Shown here piece after piece: positions 1 through 7,345 of a stretch of 64,000 nucleotides of DNA. Source of the DNA: CAVQWH01 sp963718685. Lineage in GTDB: Bacteria > Patescibacteriota > Saccharimonadia > Saccharimonadales > Saccharimonadaceae. Made by a program: the position numbers and the translations under genes. Positions within the stretch are counted from its first letter, which is position 1, and each line of letters opens with the position of its first letter. Below the pieces are notes generated by a model. It was not told where the DNA came from. It did no database searches and saw nothing but the letters and a program-made list of their open reading frames with translations. The stretch is from contig OY970356.1 in the NCBI GenBank assembly GCA_963718685.1, forward strand, positions 714,137 through 778,136, written 5' to 3'.

Positions 1-1184
1 AATGGCCATTTGTCGTAACTGATTATCTGGATAGGGGAGAGTTAAGTAATTTTTATCCTACTAACATGATGGAAACTGGCCAAGATCTGCTGGATCGCTG
101 GGTAGCCCGCATGATTATGCTGGGACTTTATATGACCGGAGAAGTGCCATTTAAAGAAGTCTACATGCATGGCATGGTTCTAGATGAACACGGCCAAAAA
201 ATGAGTAAAAGCAAAGGCAACGTAATTAACCCTCAAGATATTTTAGATAAATACGGCTCAGATGCTTTACGGTTGGGAATCGTGGCTTCGCGTAGCGCCG
301 GACAAAATCAGGCTTTTTCTAAAGCCAAGGTGATAGCCGGACGCAACTTTTGTAATAAACTGTGGAACATTGCCAGGTATATAGAAGATAGAGTAGGTGT
401 AAAACCCACAACAGTTGCCGGTCCTCAGAATATTGCCGACCACTGGATAATTAGCCAGTTAAACCAAGCTAGCGCAGAGACAGCCAAACTACTTGAAGGT
501 AATCGTTTTGCCGAAGCGGCAGATACGGTTTATCACACAATTTGGGAAAGTGTAGCCGATTGGTATCTTGAGGCGGCCAAAAAACAGCGCAGCACGGGTA
601 TGCTGGCGTGGGTGCTCACAACCAGCCTAAAACTAGCCCACCCCTTTGCCCCATTTGTTACTGAAACTATCTGGCAGACGCTTGAGTGGGAAAAAACGCC
701 GCTTATAAAAGCCGCCTGGCCACAAGCAGCAAATTACGACGAGATTGCTGCCAAAGAGTTTGAGCAAGTTCAAAAACTGGTTAGCGAAGCTCGTTATGTT
801 AGCGCCGCGCTTGATTCGGGTAAACAAACCCTGCTTTACGGCGAAGATAGCCTGATAGCAGACCAAGCAGATATGATAGCCCACCTTGCAAATCTAAAGA
901 CAATTGAAAAAACCGATCAACCACGTGGGCTGCGGCTAGCAGTACCTAACAGGGAGGCTTGGTTTGATGTTTCTAGTCGCACCCTTAAACATCATCATAA
1001 AAACTTAGAAAAAAGGTTGCAGACTATTCAGCAGCAAATTACTACTTTAGAGAATCGGCTAAAAAATGAAGGCTACGTCAAGAACGCTCCCGCAGAAGTA
1101 ATAGAAGAAACTCGTCAACAGCTTAACGAACATCAGACAATTGAGAAGAGATTACAGCGCGAACTACAGTTAATCGCTAAATAA
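1..1184 (+). CDS. valS: Valyl-tRNA synthetase, C-terminal part (5' truncated by window edge)
   Basis: Charges tRNA-Val with valine in the cytoplasm. The reading frame is open from base 3, so the gene starts outside the window. The codons before the first Met already read class I synthetase sequence (WPF, then FYPTNMMETG). The KMSKS-type signature appears as KMSKSKGN about 45 residues further on, followed by the typical ALRLGIVASRSAGQ and NKLWNIARY segments. An anticodon-binding helical domain follows, and the protein ends in a coiled coil of about 60 residues (EKRLQTIQQQITTLENRL), the C-terminal arm typical of ValRS rather than IleRS or LeuRS. The stop overlaps the end of the convergent HIT gene by 8 bp. 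Confidence 0.95.
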   Translation, partial: WPFVVTDYLDRGELSNFYPTNMMETGQDLLDRWVARMIMLGLYMTGEVPFKEVYMHGMVLDEHGQKMSKSKGNVINPQDILDKYGSDALRLGIVASRSAGQNQAFSKAKVIAGRNFCNKLWNIARYIEDRVGVKPTTVAGPQNIADHWIISQLNQASAETAKLLEGNRFAEAADTVYHTIWESVADWYLEAAKKQRSTGMLAWVLTTSLKLAHPFAPFVTETIWQTLEWEKTPLIKAAWPQAANYDEIAAKEFEQVQKLVSEARYVSAALDSGKQTLLYGEDSLIADQADMIAHLANLKTIEKTDQPRGLRLAVPNREAWFDVSSRTLKHHHKNLEKRLQTIQQQITTLENRLKNEGYVKNAPAEVIEETRQQLNEHQTIEKRLQRELQLIAK

Positions 1185-1575
1185 TTTGCAACTTCTTAGT
1201 CATAGCAGCCAAGGCCTCATGGTCTGGCTCACGCTGGTTTCTATCCAGCGGACCGTAAAAATCCCTGGCCTCATTGCAAGGATAAATATGTATATGAGTA
1301 TGTGGCACATCGAAGCCTTCGATGCGAGAGCAAATTCGCTCAGCTTTGGTAACTTTCTTTAAGTGTTTAGCCAGCTTTTTAACAGTTGCAAACAAAGCTT
1401 GGTAATCTTCTTCCGGCAAATCTTGAAACTCACTTACCTGGTTTTTAGGCACAATTAGCATGTGCCCTGGCTGTATCGGATGAATATCTAAAAATGCAAA
1501 TGTTTTAGCATCTTCATAAATTTTGTGGCTTGGGATTTCCCCTTTAATGATTTTTGTAAAAAGACTGTCTGACAT
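1177..1575 (-). CDS. HIT-family nucleotide-binding hydrolase
   Basis: Histidine-triad protein of 132 residues, expected to hydrolyse nucleoside phosphoramidates or dinucleoside polyphosphates in the cytoplasm. The HIT signature HTHIHIYP lies near residues 97-104, and the N-terminal FLDIHPIQPGHMLIVPK segment is typical of the family. The frame is open further upstream, but the start at 1575 is preferred. An extended -10 box (TGG then TATAAT) ends exactly 7 nt before this ATG, so transcription should begin at or next to the start codon. Family-level call is firm; the natural substrate is not knowable from sequence. Confidence 0.9.
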   Translation of the reverse strand: MSDSLFTKIIKGEIPSHKIYEDAKTFAFLDIHPIQPGHMLIVPKNQVSEFQDLPEEDYQALFATVKKLAKHLKKVTKAERICSRIEGFDVPHTHIHIYPCNEARDFYGPLDRNQREPDHEALAAMTKKLQII

Positions 1576-1591
1576 AACTTTGATTATACCA
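1576..1591 (-). promoter_or_regulatory. Extended -10 promoter of the HIT gene (leaderless)
   Basis: On the minus strand TATAAT (1583-1588) is preceded by TGG, an extended -10, and followed by 7 nt and then ATG. No convincing -35 is visible, which the TGn extension can compensate for. There is no room for a Shine-Dalgarno sequence. Confidence 0.65.
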
Positions 1592-1604
1592 GCTTCAAGA
1601 CAAG

Positions 1605-1632
1605 AGAAAGCCCCCAGCCATAAGGTCGGGGG
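1605..1632 (-). terminator. Probable rho-independent terminator upstream of the HIT gene
   Basis: On the minus strand a strong hairpin with five outer C-G pairs (CCCCCGACC / GGCTGGGGG, loop TTAT) is followed by a T-rich tail CTTTCTCTTG. It would stop transcripts coming from the two small membrane-protein genes just before the HIT promoter. Confidence 0.6.
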
Positions 1633-1638
1633 AGCTAT

Positions 1639-1695
1639 TGACCCGGACCAGAACAGTAAAGTTCTGGCACAGCTCACGAAAATCCGTGCCGGGTT
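1639..1695 (-). other. Compact multi-stem RNA structure, possible 3' UTR element or small RNA
   Basis: Inverted repeats nest here. An outer stem ACCCGG (1641-1646) pairs with CCGGGT (1689-1694). Inside it, CCAGAAC (1648-1654) pairs with GTTCTGG (1661-1667), and CACG (1675-1678) pairs with CGTG (1685-1688). The result is a three-way-junction-like fold. On the minus strand it lies directly before the terminator at 1605-1632 and about 40 nt after the stop of the membrane-protein gene. It could be a 3' UTR structure of that transcript or an independent ncRNA; no known RNA family was recognised. Confidence 0.35.
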
Positions 1696-1735
1696 CGGTC
1701 TGTGATGGACGAAAGAATACTTATATGCAACTGTG

Positions 1736-2032
1736 CTACTCCAAGCTTGGTTTGAGTTTCCAGGCAGCAGTCAAATCGATCAAAATACTGAGACCGACAA
1801 TGATGCCGCCTAGTAGCCAATAGACATGCATGCTGCCAAAAAGCTGCTGTTTTAAGATGCCGCCCAAAATGAATATGGCAACGATCAGCATACAAACGCA
1901 GGTGATAAGAAAGGCATCTCCATCGGAGAAGACCTTCCTTTCGTTGCAAAATTTGGCAATCCGGCTTTTCCGAATTGCGACCAGGAACAAAGTTAGTGCA
2001 ACCGCGATGAGTATCAGTCCTATACCGCTCAT
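1736..2032 (-). CDS. Small hypothetical membrane protein, three TM segments
   Basis: 98 residues with hydrophobic segments near residues 4-20 (IGLILIAVALTLFLVAI), 42-60 (FLITCVCMLIVAIFILGGI) and 70-88 (VYWLLGGIIVGLSILIDL). A basic loop (RKSRIAKFCNERK) separates the first two. A good ribosome binding site (AAGGAGGCG) precedes the ATG. It is the second gene of a two-gene unit with the membrane protein immediately upstream (15 bp gap). I do not recognise the family and give no function. Confidence 0.65.
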   Translation of the reverse strand: MSGIGLILIAVALTLFLVAIRKSRIAKFCNERKVFSDGDAFLITCVCMLIVAIFILGGILKQQLFGSMHVYWLLGGIIVGLSILIDLTAAWKLKPSLE

Positions 2033-2047
2033 TTCACGCCTCCTTAT

Positions 2048-2377
2048 TTAGAAGTTAGTAGGTTGCCTCTGCTTTTCCAGGGCAACGACTATAATAATCA
2101 ATCCCACAAGAGCAAAGCTCAGGCCTACACCAGCGTAAATTATTACTAGAAGCTCGCTGAAATAGCTCTGGCCCACGTAACTTATCCCAGCTACTGCCAG
2201 CGTGGCAATCAGCCAGAATACACAGTACAGATAGTTTTGTGGCCATTTGAGATTTCCGCCAGGCGTATTTTCAGCTACTAAGGTAGCCACCATAGAAACC
2301 CCAAAAGGCAAGAATAGCAAAGCTATAATTACCGGCAAGAGCGCTACGGTGTATGACAGCGCGCCAAGAATCAGCAA
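2048..2377 (-). CDS. Small hypothetical membrane protein, probable TTG start
   Basis: 109 residues, strongly hydrophobic, with three or four TM stretches near residues 9-28, 50-66 and 72-100, and a short polar C-terminus. The frame starts with TTG, preceded by GAGAGGTG-like bases that can serve as a ribosome binding site. No ATG gives a better start without losing the first membrane segment. It precedes the 98-residue membrane protein in one probable operon. Family not recognised. Confidence 0.6.
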   Translation of the reverse strand: MLILGALSYTVALLPVIIALLFLPFGVSMVATLVAENTPGGNLKWPQNYLYCVFWLIATLAVAGISYVGQSYFSELLVIIYAGVGLSFALVGLIIIVVALEKQRQPTNF

Positions 2378-2480
2378 CGTAAAACACCTCTTTCGTCGAA
2401 ATGTACAAGAAAACCTACGAAGCCTTCCAGTGTTGTTATTATAACTTATTACGCTTTAGTTGTCAAAATAAACTAGCGGG

Positions 2481-3506
2481 TTACTTAATTTCTGCCAAAA
2501 CCGCAGCTGCCATTTCTTTGGTAGTTACACTACCGCCTAAATCACGAGTTCGTAAACCGCCCTCAATAACTTTTTCGACAGCAGTTTCCACGACTTTGGC
2601 TTCTTTTGGCATATCAAGTCCATATCTTAACATCAGAGCCGCAGAAAGAATCATGCCCAGCGGGTTGGCAACACCTTTTCCAGCTATATCAGGTGCTGAG
2701 CCGTGAATTGGCTCAAACAGGCCAGGTTTTCCTTCTTCGCCTAAAGACGCACTTGGCAACATGCCGATCGAGCCAGTCAGCATAGCTGCTTCGTCGCTTA
2801 GAATATCTCCGAACATATTTTCAGTCAGTATTACGTCAAACTCGCGCGCCCGGTTTATCAGTGCCATTGCCGCATTATCTACCAGCAAATGATCGAGCTT
2901 TATATTGTGCTCTTGCCCCATTTTTGACACTGTTTTGCGCCACAACTTGGAGGTTGCAAGAACATTCGCCTTATCTACGCTAGTTACTTTACGGCGGGCT
3001 AAGCGAAACGCAACTTTAGCAATACGCTCTATTTCCTCTTTGGTGTACGAACAAACATCACTGGCCTCACTATCGTTCAAATTCTTTTCACCAAAATATA
3101 TTCCGCCTGTCAGTTCGCGGACAAGTAACAAATCAACACCTTCAATATTCTTTTGTTTGAGAGGACTGGATTCGTACAGGGCGGGGTAAGACTTCACGGG
3201 CCTTAGGTTGGCATAGAGCTCCAGCTCTTTGCGCAACTGTAATAAACCCTTTTCAGGCGTAGCAACCTTGGAGGAAAAGCTTTCCCACTTTGAGCCTCCA
3301 ACCGCACCCAGCAGCACGGCACCCGCCCGCTTACAAGCTGTCAAAGTTTCATCAGTCAGAGGAGTTTGATATTTATCTATAGCGACTCCTCCGAATAGAT
3401 GGGTTTCAAGCTTTAAATCAGCAACTCGGCGTAAAATCTCCAAAGTAGGCTCCATAATTTCAGGGCCAACACCATCACCAGGCAACACTACAATCTTCTT
3501 AGTCAT
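2481..3506 (-). CDS. leuB: 3-isopropylmalate dehydrogenase family protein
   Basis: NAD-dependent beta-decarboxylating dehydrogenase of 341 residues, close to the usual LeuB length of about 355. N-terminal PGDGVGPEIM, LGAVGGSKWE and the LeuB-type LLVRELTGGIYFGEKN are present. The C-terminal NMFGDILSDEAAMLTGSIG and EPIHGSAPDIAGKGVANP segments are characteristic of the isocitrate/isopropylmalate dehydrogenase fold. LVRELTGGIYFG favours LeuB over isocitrate dehydrogenase. No leuA, leuC or leuD lies beside it; neighbours are membrane proteins and a tRNA. The real role may therefore differ from leucine synthesis, for example action on another 2-hydroxy-dicarboxylate. Start ATG at 3506 has no strong Shine-Dalgarno. 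Confidence 0.85.
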   Translation of the reverse strand: MTKKIVVLPGDGVGPEIMEPTLEILRRVADLKLETHLFGGVAIDKYQTPLTDETLTACKRAGAVLLGAVGGSKWESFSSKVATPEKGLLQLRKELELYANLRPVKSYPALYESSPLKQKNIEGVDLLLVRELTGGIYFGEKNLNDSEASDVCSYTKEEIERIAKVAFRLARRKVTSVDKANVLATSKLWRKTVSKMGQEHNIKLDHLLVDNAAMALINRAREFDVILTENMFGDILSDEAAMLTGSIGMLPSASLGEEGKPGLFEPIHGSAPDIAGKGVANPLGMILSAALMLRYGLDMPKEAKVVETAVEKVIEGGLRTRDLGGSVTTKEMAAAVLAEIK

Positions 3507-3559
3507 TACTAATAACTTTGTAGCAGTTTAGGCCGGAATGCAAGCACTCAATGTCTTAA

Positions 3560-3576
3560 GGAGAGGGTGGGATTCG
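3560..3576. repeat. 17-bp copy of the tRNA-Ser 3' end
   Basis: GGAGAGGGTGGGATTCG here is identical to bases 3691-3707, the T-arm/acceptor end of tRNA-Ser, in the same orientation and 131 bp away. Such a direct repeat is what an integration/excision event at a tRNA 3' end leaves, or it is a tRNA-gene remnant. No integrase is present in the short interval. Confidence 0.7.
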
Positions 3577-3640
3577 CTTTGCTCGATCAATCTCACAAAG
3601 TGCCGAGGAGCAAAGACTTTTGCTCCTGTTCGAATCCTCA
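3577..3640. repeat. Palindromic element downstream of tRNA-Ser
   Basis: A hairpin AGGAGCAAA / TTTGCTCCT (about 3605-3627) sits inside a wider inverted arrangement, where GATTCG near 3571 faces CGAATC near 3631. A similar layout, with an AGCAAA/TTTGCT hairpin between GATT and AATC arms, follows tRNA-Asn at the other end of the window. Confidence 0.5.
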
Positions 3641-3641
3641 C

Positions 3642-3776
<135 letters not shown>

Positions 3777-3804
3777 ATAGCTACTTATTCTACCAGTGGT
3801 CGCC

Positions 3805-4476
3805 TTAGGAGTCGAGAGTTTGGCGGGCAACAGCTGCGACCCACACTTCTTTAGCGCCAGCGTTTTTTAAGCATTTAGCGGCCGCTTCCAGCGTGGCTCC
3901 TGTCGTTACAACATCATCAACTATCAAGTATGGCTTATCCTCCAGCTTATAAGCACATCTAAAAGCTTCTGAGGCTTGTTTGCGCCGCTGGGCTGACGAA
4001 GTTGCTTCTCGCTGTACCGTGGCGGTTTTACGGCTTAAAACAGGCTTGAGCTTTAAGCGACGCTGCTTGGCTAATCGCTTAGCCATAAGCTTGGCGTGAT
4101 CATAGCCGCGTTGACGAATGTGGCGGCTAATCGTTGGAATCGGAACAATCACAATTTCAGCTGGCAAAATAGGTAAGCGCGCGTCAAGTAATTTTGCTAA
4201 AGGCCGGTGTGCCGCTTTGGCGTAAGAAAATTTGTAAGAATCTATGAGTTTTTCTAAAGCCGTTTCGCGTCTACCAACTACCCACCCGCGCTTATAAGCA
4301 ACTTTCGGCTTACAGCTTATACACAAACCGCTATCAGAAAGCTTGTTACACCTAAGGCAAATATCAGGAAACTCGTCTGCAATACTACTCAGACAAACAG
4401 AGCAGAGTATGTTGCCGTTTTGTCCACAATTACAACAGCCATGTGGAGCGATGACCTCAAGAAGTTTCTCAATCAT
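3805..4476 (-). CDS. comF: ComF-family phosphoribosyltransferase-like protein
   Basis: 223 residues. The N-terminus has Cys pairs (CCNCG, CSVC, CLRC, CISC) forming the double zinc-binding module of ComF. The C-terminal half is a type I phosphoribosyltransferase fold ending in the PRPP loop YLIVDDVVTTGAT. The RQRGYDHAKLMAKRLAK segment is also typical of ComF. The protein is cytoplasmic and in competent bacteria helps import or process transforming DNA. No other com gene is in the window, although a type IV secretion-like locus follows. The gene is divergent from hsp20; a TATAAA box lies about 35 bp upstream of its ATG. Confidence 0.92.
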   Translation of the reverse strand: MIEKLLEVIAPHGCCNCGQNGNILCSVCLSSIADEFPDICLRCNKLSDSGLCISCKPKVAYKRGWVVGRRETALEKLIDSYKFSYAKAAHRPLAKLLDARLPILPAEIVIVPIPTISRHIRQRGYDHAKLMAKRLAKQRRLKLKPVLSRKTATVQREATSSAQRRKQASEAFRCAYKLEDKPYLIVDDVVTTGATLEAAAKCLKNAGAKEVWVAAVARQTLDS

Positions 4477-4508
4477 TGTGTTTTTTACTCACTTTATTTG
4501 TGGTTTTA

Positions 4509-4567
4509 TTGCATTTTATACTATCGTTCCATTATACTTGGCAATAGAACACTTGTTGTTTGCCAAG
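4509..4567 (+). promoter_or_regulatory. hsp20 promoter with overlapping inverted repeat
   Basis: A -35-like TTGCAT (4509-4514) and -10 TATACT (4533-4538) are separated by 18 bp. The perfect 8-bp inverted repeat CTTGGCAA (4537-4544) / TTGCCAAG (4560-4567), with a 15-bp spacer, starts in the -10 and covers the transcription start. It could be a repressor operator or a 5' UTR hairpin. It does not match the CIRCE sequence. Confidence 0.55.
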
Positions 4568-4593
4568 AACCAAGTAAAAAGTGGAGGAGACTT

Positions 4594-5061
4594 ATGGCGC
4601 GAGGTAACAAGCAAAATAATGAAGATTTGTTGATTGAAGAAGAGCTGACTACAGCATTCTTAAACGACGACGATGCGACGTCGCAACCAGCAAAACCAGA
4701 GCCTCAAAACGAGGACGACCTGCAAGAAGAGGATTTCCCAGGACAATTAGCAGTTGACGTTTACGAAACGGAAGACAAGCTAATTATTAAAGCTCGTACT
4801 GCCGGTGTGAATAAACAAGATCTGGATGTGAGCATTTCTGATGGCATCTTAACTATTAGCGGCACTCTATCTAGCGGCGATGATACTGCAGCTACGCAGT
4901 GGCACATTCAAGAATGCTACTGGGGCGAATTCAGCCGTACCTTAGCTCTGCCGGTAGCGGTTAAAGAAGAAGAGGTTGAGGCGGTTCTCAAAGACGGCGT
5001 TCTTACTATTACTTTTAACAAAGTTAAGCAAGAACAAGCTCGCAAGATTGAAATTCGATAA
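4594..5061 (+). CDS. Small heat-shock protein, Hsp20/alpha-crystallin family
   Basis: 155 residues. An acidic N-terminal arm (residues 1-50, rich in E, D, N and Q) is followed by the alpha-crystallin domain. It starts GQLAVDVYETEDKLIIKARTAGV and ends with the family motif VLKDGVLTITFNK, then a short tail. It is an ATP-independent holdase that binds unfolding proteins. The frame is open upstream, but ATG at 4594 is chosen because GGAGGAG lies 6-8 nt before it. The C-terminal IxI motif of many Hsp20s is replaced by KIEIR. The overlapping inverted repeat in its promoter suggests regulation, and a terminator follows immediately. Confidence 0.92.
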   Translation: MARGNKQNNEDLLIEEELTTAFLNDDDATSQPAKPEPQNEDDLQEEDFPGQLAVDVYETEDKLIIKARTAGVNKQDLDVSISDGILTISGTLSSGDDTAATQWHIQECYWGEFSRTLALPVAVKEEEVEAVLKDGVLTITFNKVKQEQARKIEIR

Positions 5062-5078
5062 AACAAAAACGTTCACAT

Positions 5079-5115
5079 TAAAAATAACCTGCCATAAAAA
5101 GCAGGTTATTTTTAT
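5079..5115. terminator. Bidirectional terminator between hsp20 and the pilin operon
   Basis: A perfect 12-bp stem AAAATAACCTGC (5081-5092) / GCAGGTTATTTT (5101-5112) with an 8-nt loop, A-run on the left and T-run on the right. It can stop both hsp20 and the convergent pilin operon. Confidence 0.9.
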
Positions 5116-5124
5116 TTAACTTAT

Positions 5125-5607
5125 CTAGTAGTCTACTTTAACTGCCGAACCGCTAAGAGCTGTGCTGTTGCCACTTTCGGTAATGTTCTGTGTTACAAAT
5201 CCAACTACGGCATAAGCCATGACCGCCACCACAATGCCGATAATGGCATAGAGGATGGTGTCTTTGGCGCCCTTGACCGCTTCTTGGCTGCCACCCGAAG
5301 TAGCATAGCGAATACCACCGATAACCAGCATTACAACTGCTATCAAACCGATGATGAATAGCATGATGTTGATAACCAACTTAATGGTATCTACAAAGCT
5401 GGTATTTTGGCTACCGGTTTTTACGCTACAAGCACCGGTCCCAGGACCATTAGTGCCTACTTTGTCCGGGTTAGAGCTGTCAACATTCACGCTGTCTTGG
5501 CAGCTCGCAGCAGAAGCGCTAGTTACCAATACAGCACTGCCCATACCGAAACTCAGCAAAGGTACAGCAAGTAGTGCTAGTAAAGTCTTTTTTATAGTTT
5601 GTATCAT
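5125..5607 (-). CDS. VirB2/TrbC-like pilin paralogue 1
   Basis: 160 residues. Signal peptide about 1-34 (basic start, hydrophobic core, ASA-A type cleavage site), a short exposed part with two Cys, then two TM helices (about 69-92 and 108-135) joined by the polar turn GGIRYATSGGSQEAVKGAK. This is the architecture of type IV secretion pilin subunits. Unlike its neighbours it carries an extra C-terminal tail of about 20 residues (ending KVDY). It is the last gene of the eight-pilin run, separated from the previous one by 80 bp, and has its own good ribosome binding site (AAAGGAG). Confidence 0.8.
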   Translation of the reverse strand: MIQTIKKTLLALLAVPLLSFGMGSAVLVTSASAASCQDSVNVDSSNPDKVGTNGPGTGACSVKTGSQNTSFVDTIKLVINIMLFIIGLIAVVMLVIGGIRYATSGGSQEAVKGAKDTILYAIIGIVVAVMAYAVVGFVTQNITESGNSTALSGSAVKVDY

Positions 5608-5687
5608 TTGTCTATTCTCCTTTATGGATTAGTCTAATATTAGTTATAGCAAACATAAGCATATATGCAAAGCTTTTTTGCAGGTTG

Positions 5688-6089
5688 TTAAATGTTCTGG
5701 GTAATAAACCCGACGATCGCATAGGCCATGACAGCCACTATGATTCCTATAACGGCATATAAAATTGCGTCTTTTGCCTTTTTAGTCTGCTCTGCATTAC
5801 CTCCTGAGGTGGCATACATGATTCCTCCGATAACGATAACTACGACGGCAATGATGCCGATGATGAACAGCAAAACATTAACTACTTTGGCGATAGTTTG
5901 TGTTACGCCGGATTTAACGTTTTCACACTGGTGAGTTCCTGAATTAAAAGTCCCGCCAGTTTGATCGCAGGTGTCTTTTTGAACATCCTGCAAACTTACC
6001 GTAGCGCCTGCTTGAGTTGCCGGTAATGCCACAATAGCTAGGTTAAAAGCTGCCAGCAAGGCAACAAGGCTTAATCTTAGTTTCTTCAT
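5688..6089 (-). CDS. VirB2/TrbC-like pilin paralogue 2
   Basis: 133 residues: signal peptide (about 1-30), a short exposed segment with Cys residues in CDQTGG and HQCENV, then two TM helices around the shared turn GGIMYATSGGNAEQTKKAK, ending FITQNI. AGGAGG lies upstream. A nearer ATG at 6097 is out of frame and hits a stop after three codons, so 6089 is the start. The Shine-Dalgarno of this gene overlaps the stop of the upstream pilin, suggesting coupled translation. Confidence 0.8.
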   Translation of the reverse strand: MKKLRLSLVALLAAFNLAIVALPATQAGATVSLQDVQKDTCDQTGGTFNSGTHQCENVKSGVTQTIAKVVNVLLFIIGIIAVVVIVIGGIMYATSGGNAEQTKKAKDAILYAVIGIIVAVMAYAIVGFITQNI

Positions 6090-6093
6090 ATGC

Positions 6094-6310
6094 TCATACG
6101 CCTCCTATATATTCCCAATTACAAACCCGACAATTGCATAGGCCATGACTGCTACGATGATGCCGACTACTGCGTAAATAATGCTATTTTTAGCTTTGCT
6201 AGCCTGTTCGGCATTGCCTCCTGAAGTAGCGTATTGTATGCCAGCGATTACTATGACTATGACTCCAATGATGCCGATGATGAAGAGTAGGGTGCTGATG
6301 ATGTTTTGGA
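6094..6310. repeat. 217-bp near-identical pilin block, copy A
   Basis: Matches 6902-7118 at offset 808 with three mismatches (6117, 6132, 6159), all synonymous. The block covers the 3' half of a pilin gene plus the Shine-Dalgarno/start region of the next gene. Outside it the two genes diverge sharply. Confidence 0.9.
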
Positions 6311-6503
6311 AGGTCTTTCTAAATGTGCCATTTTTACCGGTGCTAGTGTCAGCGCTGCTAGCTCCAGAGGCAGTAAGCCCGTTCTTCACTTCATCTTGTG
6401 GTGCCGCATATGTAGCAGTCGGGGCTAAAACGGTAAAACCAATTCCCAAAACCAGCAGTAAAGGCAAAGCCAAAAGTGTTAATTTACTAAAAAATCGCTT
6501 CAT
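6105..6503 (-). CDS. VirB2/TrbC-like pilin paralogue 3
   Basis: 132 residues: signal peptide (about 1-33, ATYA-A site), a short Cys-free exposed part, then two TM helices around GGNAEQASKAK. From NIISTLLFIIG to the end (GFVIGNI) the protein is identical to paralogue 5. At DNA level the 217-bp blocks differ by only three bases, all silent, so this pair was recently homogenised. Its start directly abuts the stop of the next gene upstream (0 bp gap). Confidence 0.8.
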   Translation of the reverse strand: MKRFFSKLTLLALPLLLVLGIGFTVLAPTATYAAPQDEVKNGLTASGASSADTSTGKNGTFRKTFQNIISTLLFIIGIIGVIVIVIAGIQYATSGGNAEQASKAKNSIIYAVVGIIVAVMAYAIVGFVIGNI

Positions 6504-6905
6504 CTAAACAGCCCCTACGTGGTTTAGTACGAAATTAACAATCGCATAGGCCATAACGGCGACCACTAGGCCAACTATGGCGTAAATAATGGTTTCGCGC
6601 GCAGTAGTAGCTTGCTGAGGATTGCCTCCTGAAGTAGCAAACCTAATGCCGCCCACTATAATGACTATGACTGAGATGATTGCGATAATAAATATTAAAG
6701 TGTTGATAACATTTTTTAATACCCCGCCAATCAACTGGTCTTTATTAGCAGAAGTACAAATATCTGAATTAGGATCGGCGCTGCCATTATTACAAGCTTT
6801 GTAAATAGTTAGCGCCTGCGCTGAAGGACTAGCTATAGCTGGAAGACCGACACCTCCTAAAACTAGAGTGGCTACGATTCCTAAACTTACCATTAACTTC
6901 TTCAT
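6504..6905 (-). CDS. VirB2/TrbC-like pilin paralogue 4
   Basis: 133 residues: signal peptide about 1-32, exposed part with two Cys (YKACNN and DICTS), then two TM helices around GGIRFATSGGNPQQATTAR, ending NFVLNHVGAV. The turn differs slightly from the other copies (Pro-Gln-Gln, Arg instead of Lys). The start has the AGGAGGCGTATG ribosome binding region carried on the duplicated block. Confidence 0.8.
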   Translation of the reverse strand: MKKLMVSLGIVATLVLGGVGLPAIASPSAQALTIYKACNNGSADPNSDICTSANKDQLIGGVLKNVINTLIFIIAIISVIVIIVGGIRFATSGGNPQQATTARETIIYAIVGLVVAVMAYAIVNFVLNHVGAV

Positions 6906-7118
6906 ACGCCTCCTATATATTCCCGATTACAAACCCGACGATTGCATAGGCCATGACTGCTACGATAATGCCGACTACTGCGTAAATAATGCTATTTTTA
7001 GCTTTGCTAGCCTGTTCGGCATTGCCTCCTGAAGTAGCGTATTGTATGCCAGCGATTACTATGACTATGACTCCAATGATGCCGATGATGAAGAGTAGGG
7101 TGCTGATGATGTTTTGGA
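6902..7118. repeat. 217-bp near-identical pilin block, copy B
   Basis: Partner of 6094-6310; three silent differences. It covers the 3' half of pilin paralogue 5 and the ribosome binding site of paralogue 4. Confidence 0.9.
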
Positions 7119-7338
7119 TGAACGTTCTCAAGGGAGGGCCACCGCTTCCACCAGCTTGATCAACCCCGCCTCTCGCTGTACAAACCGGCAGACCTTGTTG
7201 ACCGCCTGCAGAAGGGGGCTTGCTACAGTCGAGCGCAGCTGCCGCTACGCTATGAACAGGAATAAGCGTCAGCAAACCGACACTCAAGCTAGCTACGGCT
7301 ATTAAAGAGGCTAGCGCTAGTCGAATCTTCTTCATCAT
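6913..7338 (-). CDS. VirB2/TrbC-like pilin paralogue 5
   Basis: 141 residues: signal peptide about 1-34, exposed part with two Cys (LDCSKP and PVCTARG) and a Gly-rich stretch, then two TM helices identical to paralogue 3 over about 65 residues. The N-terminal half is unrelated in detail to paralogue 3, so only the membrane-embedded half has been homogenised. Gap to the upstream gene is 7 bp. Confidence 0.8.
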   Translation of the reverse strand: MMKKIRLALASLIAVASLSVGLLTLIPVHSVAAAALDCSKPPSAGGQQGLPVCTARGGVDQAGGSGGPPLRTFIQNIISTLLFIIGIIGVIVIVIAGIQYATSGGNAEQASKAKNSIIYAVVGIIVAVMAYAIVGFVIGNI

Positions 7339-7345
7339 AATTTCA

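Noticed and set aside
1674..1949. Minus-strand frame of 91 codons overlapping the small membrane protein
   Set aside because: Out of frame with the 98-residue membrane protein that has a good ribosome binding site and clear TM pattern.
4537..4567. CIRCE element for HrcA
   Set aside because: The repeat sequence and 15-bp spacer do not match TTAGCACTC-N9-GAGTGCTAA.
4420..4593. Upstream in-frame extension of hsp20
   Set aside because: The extension covers the promoter and inverted repeat; the strong GGAGGAG is in front of ATG 4594.
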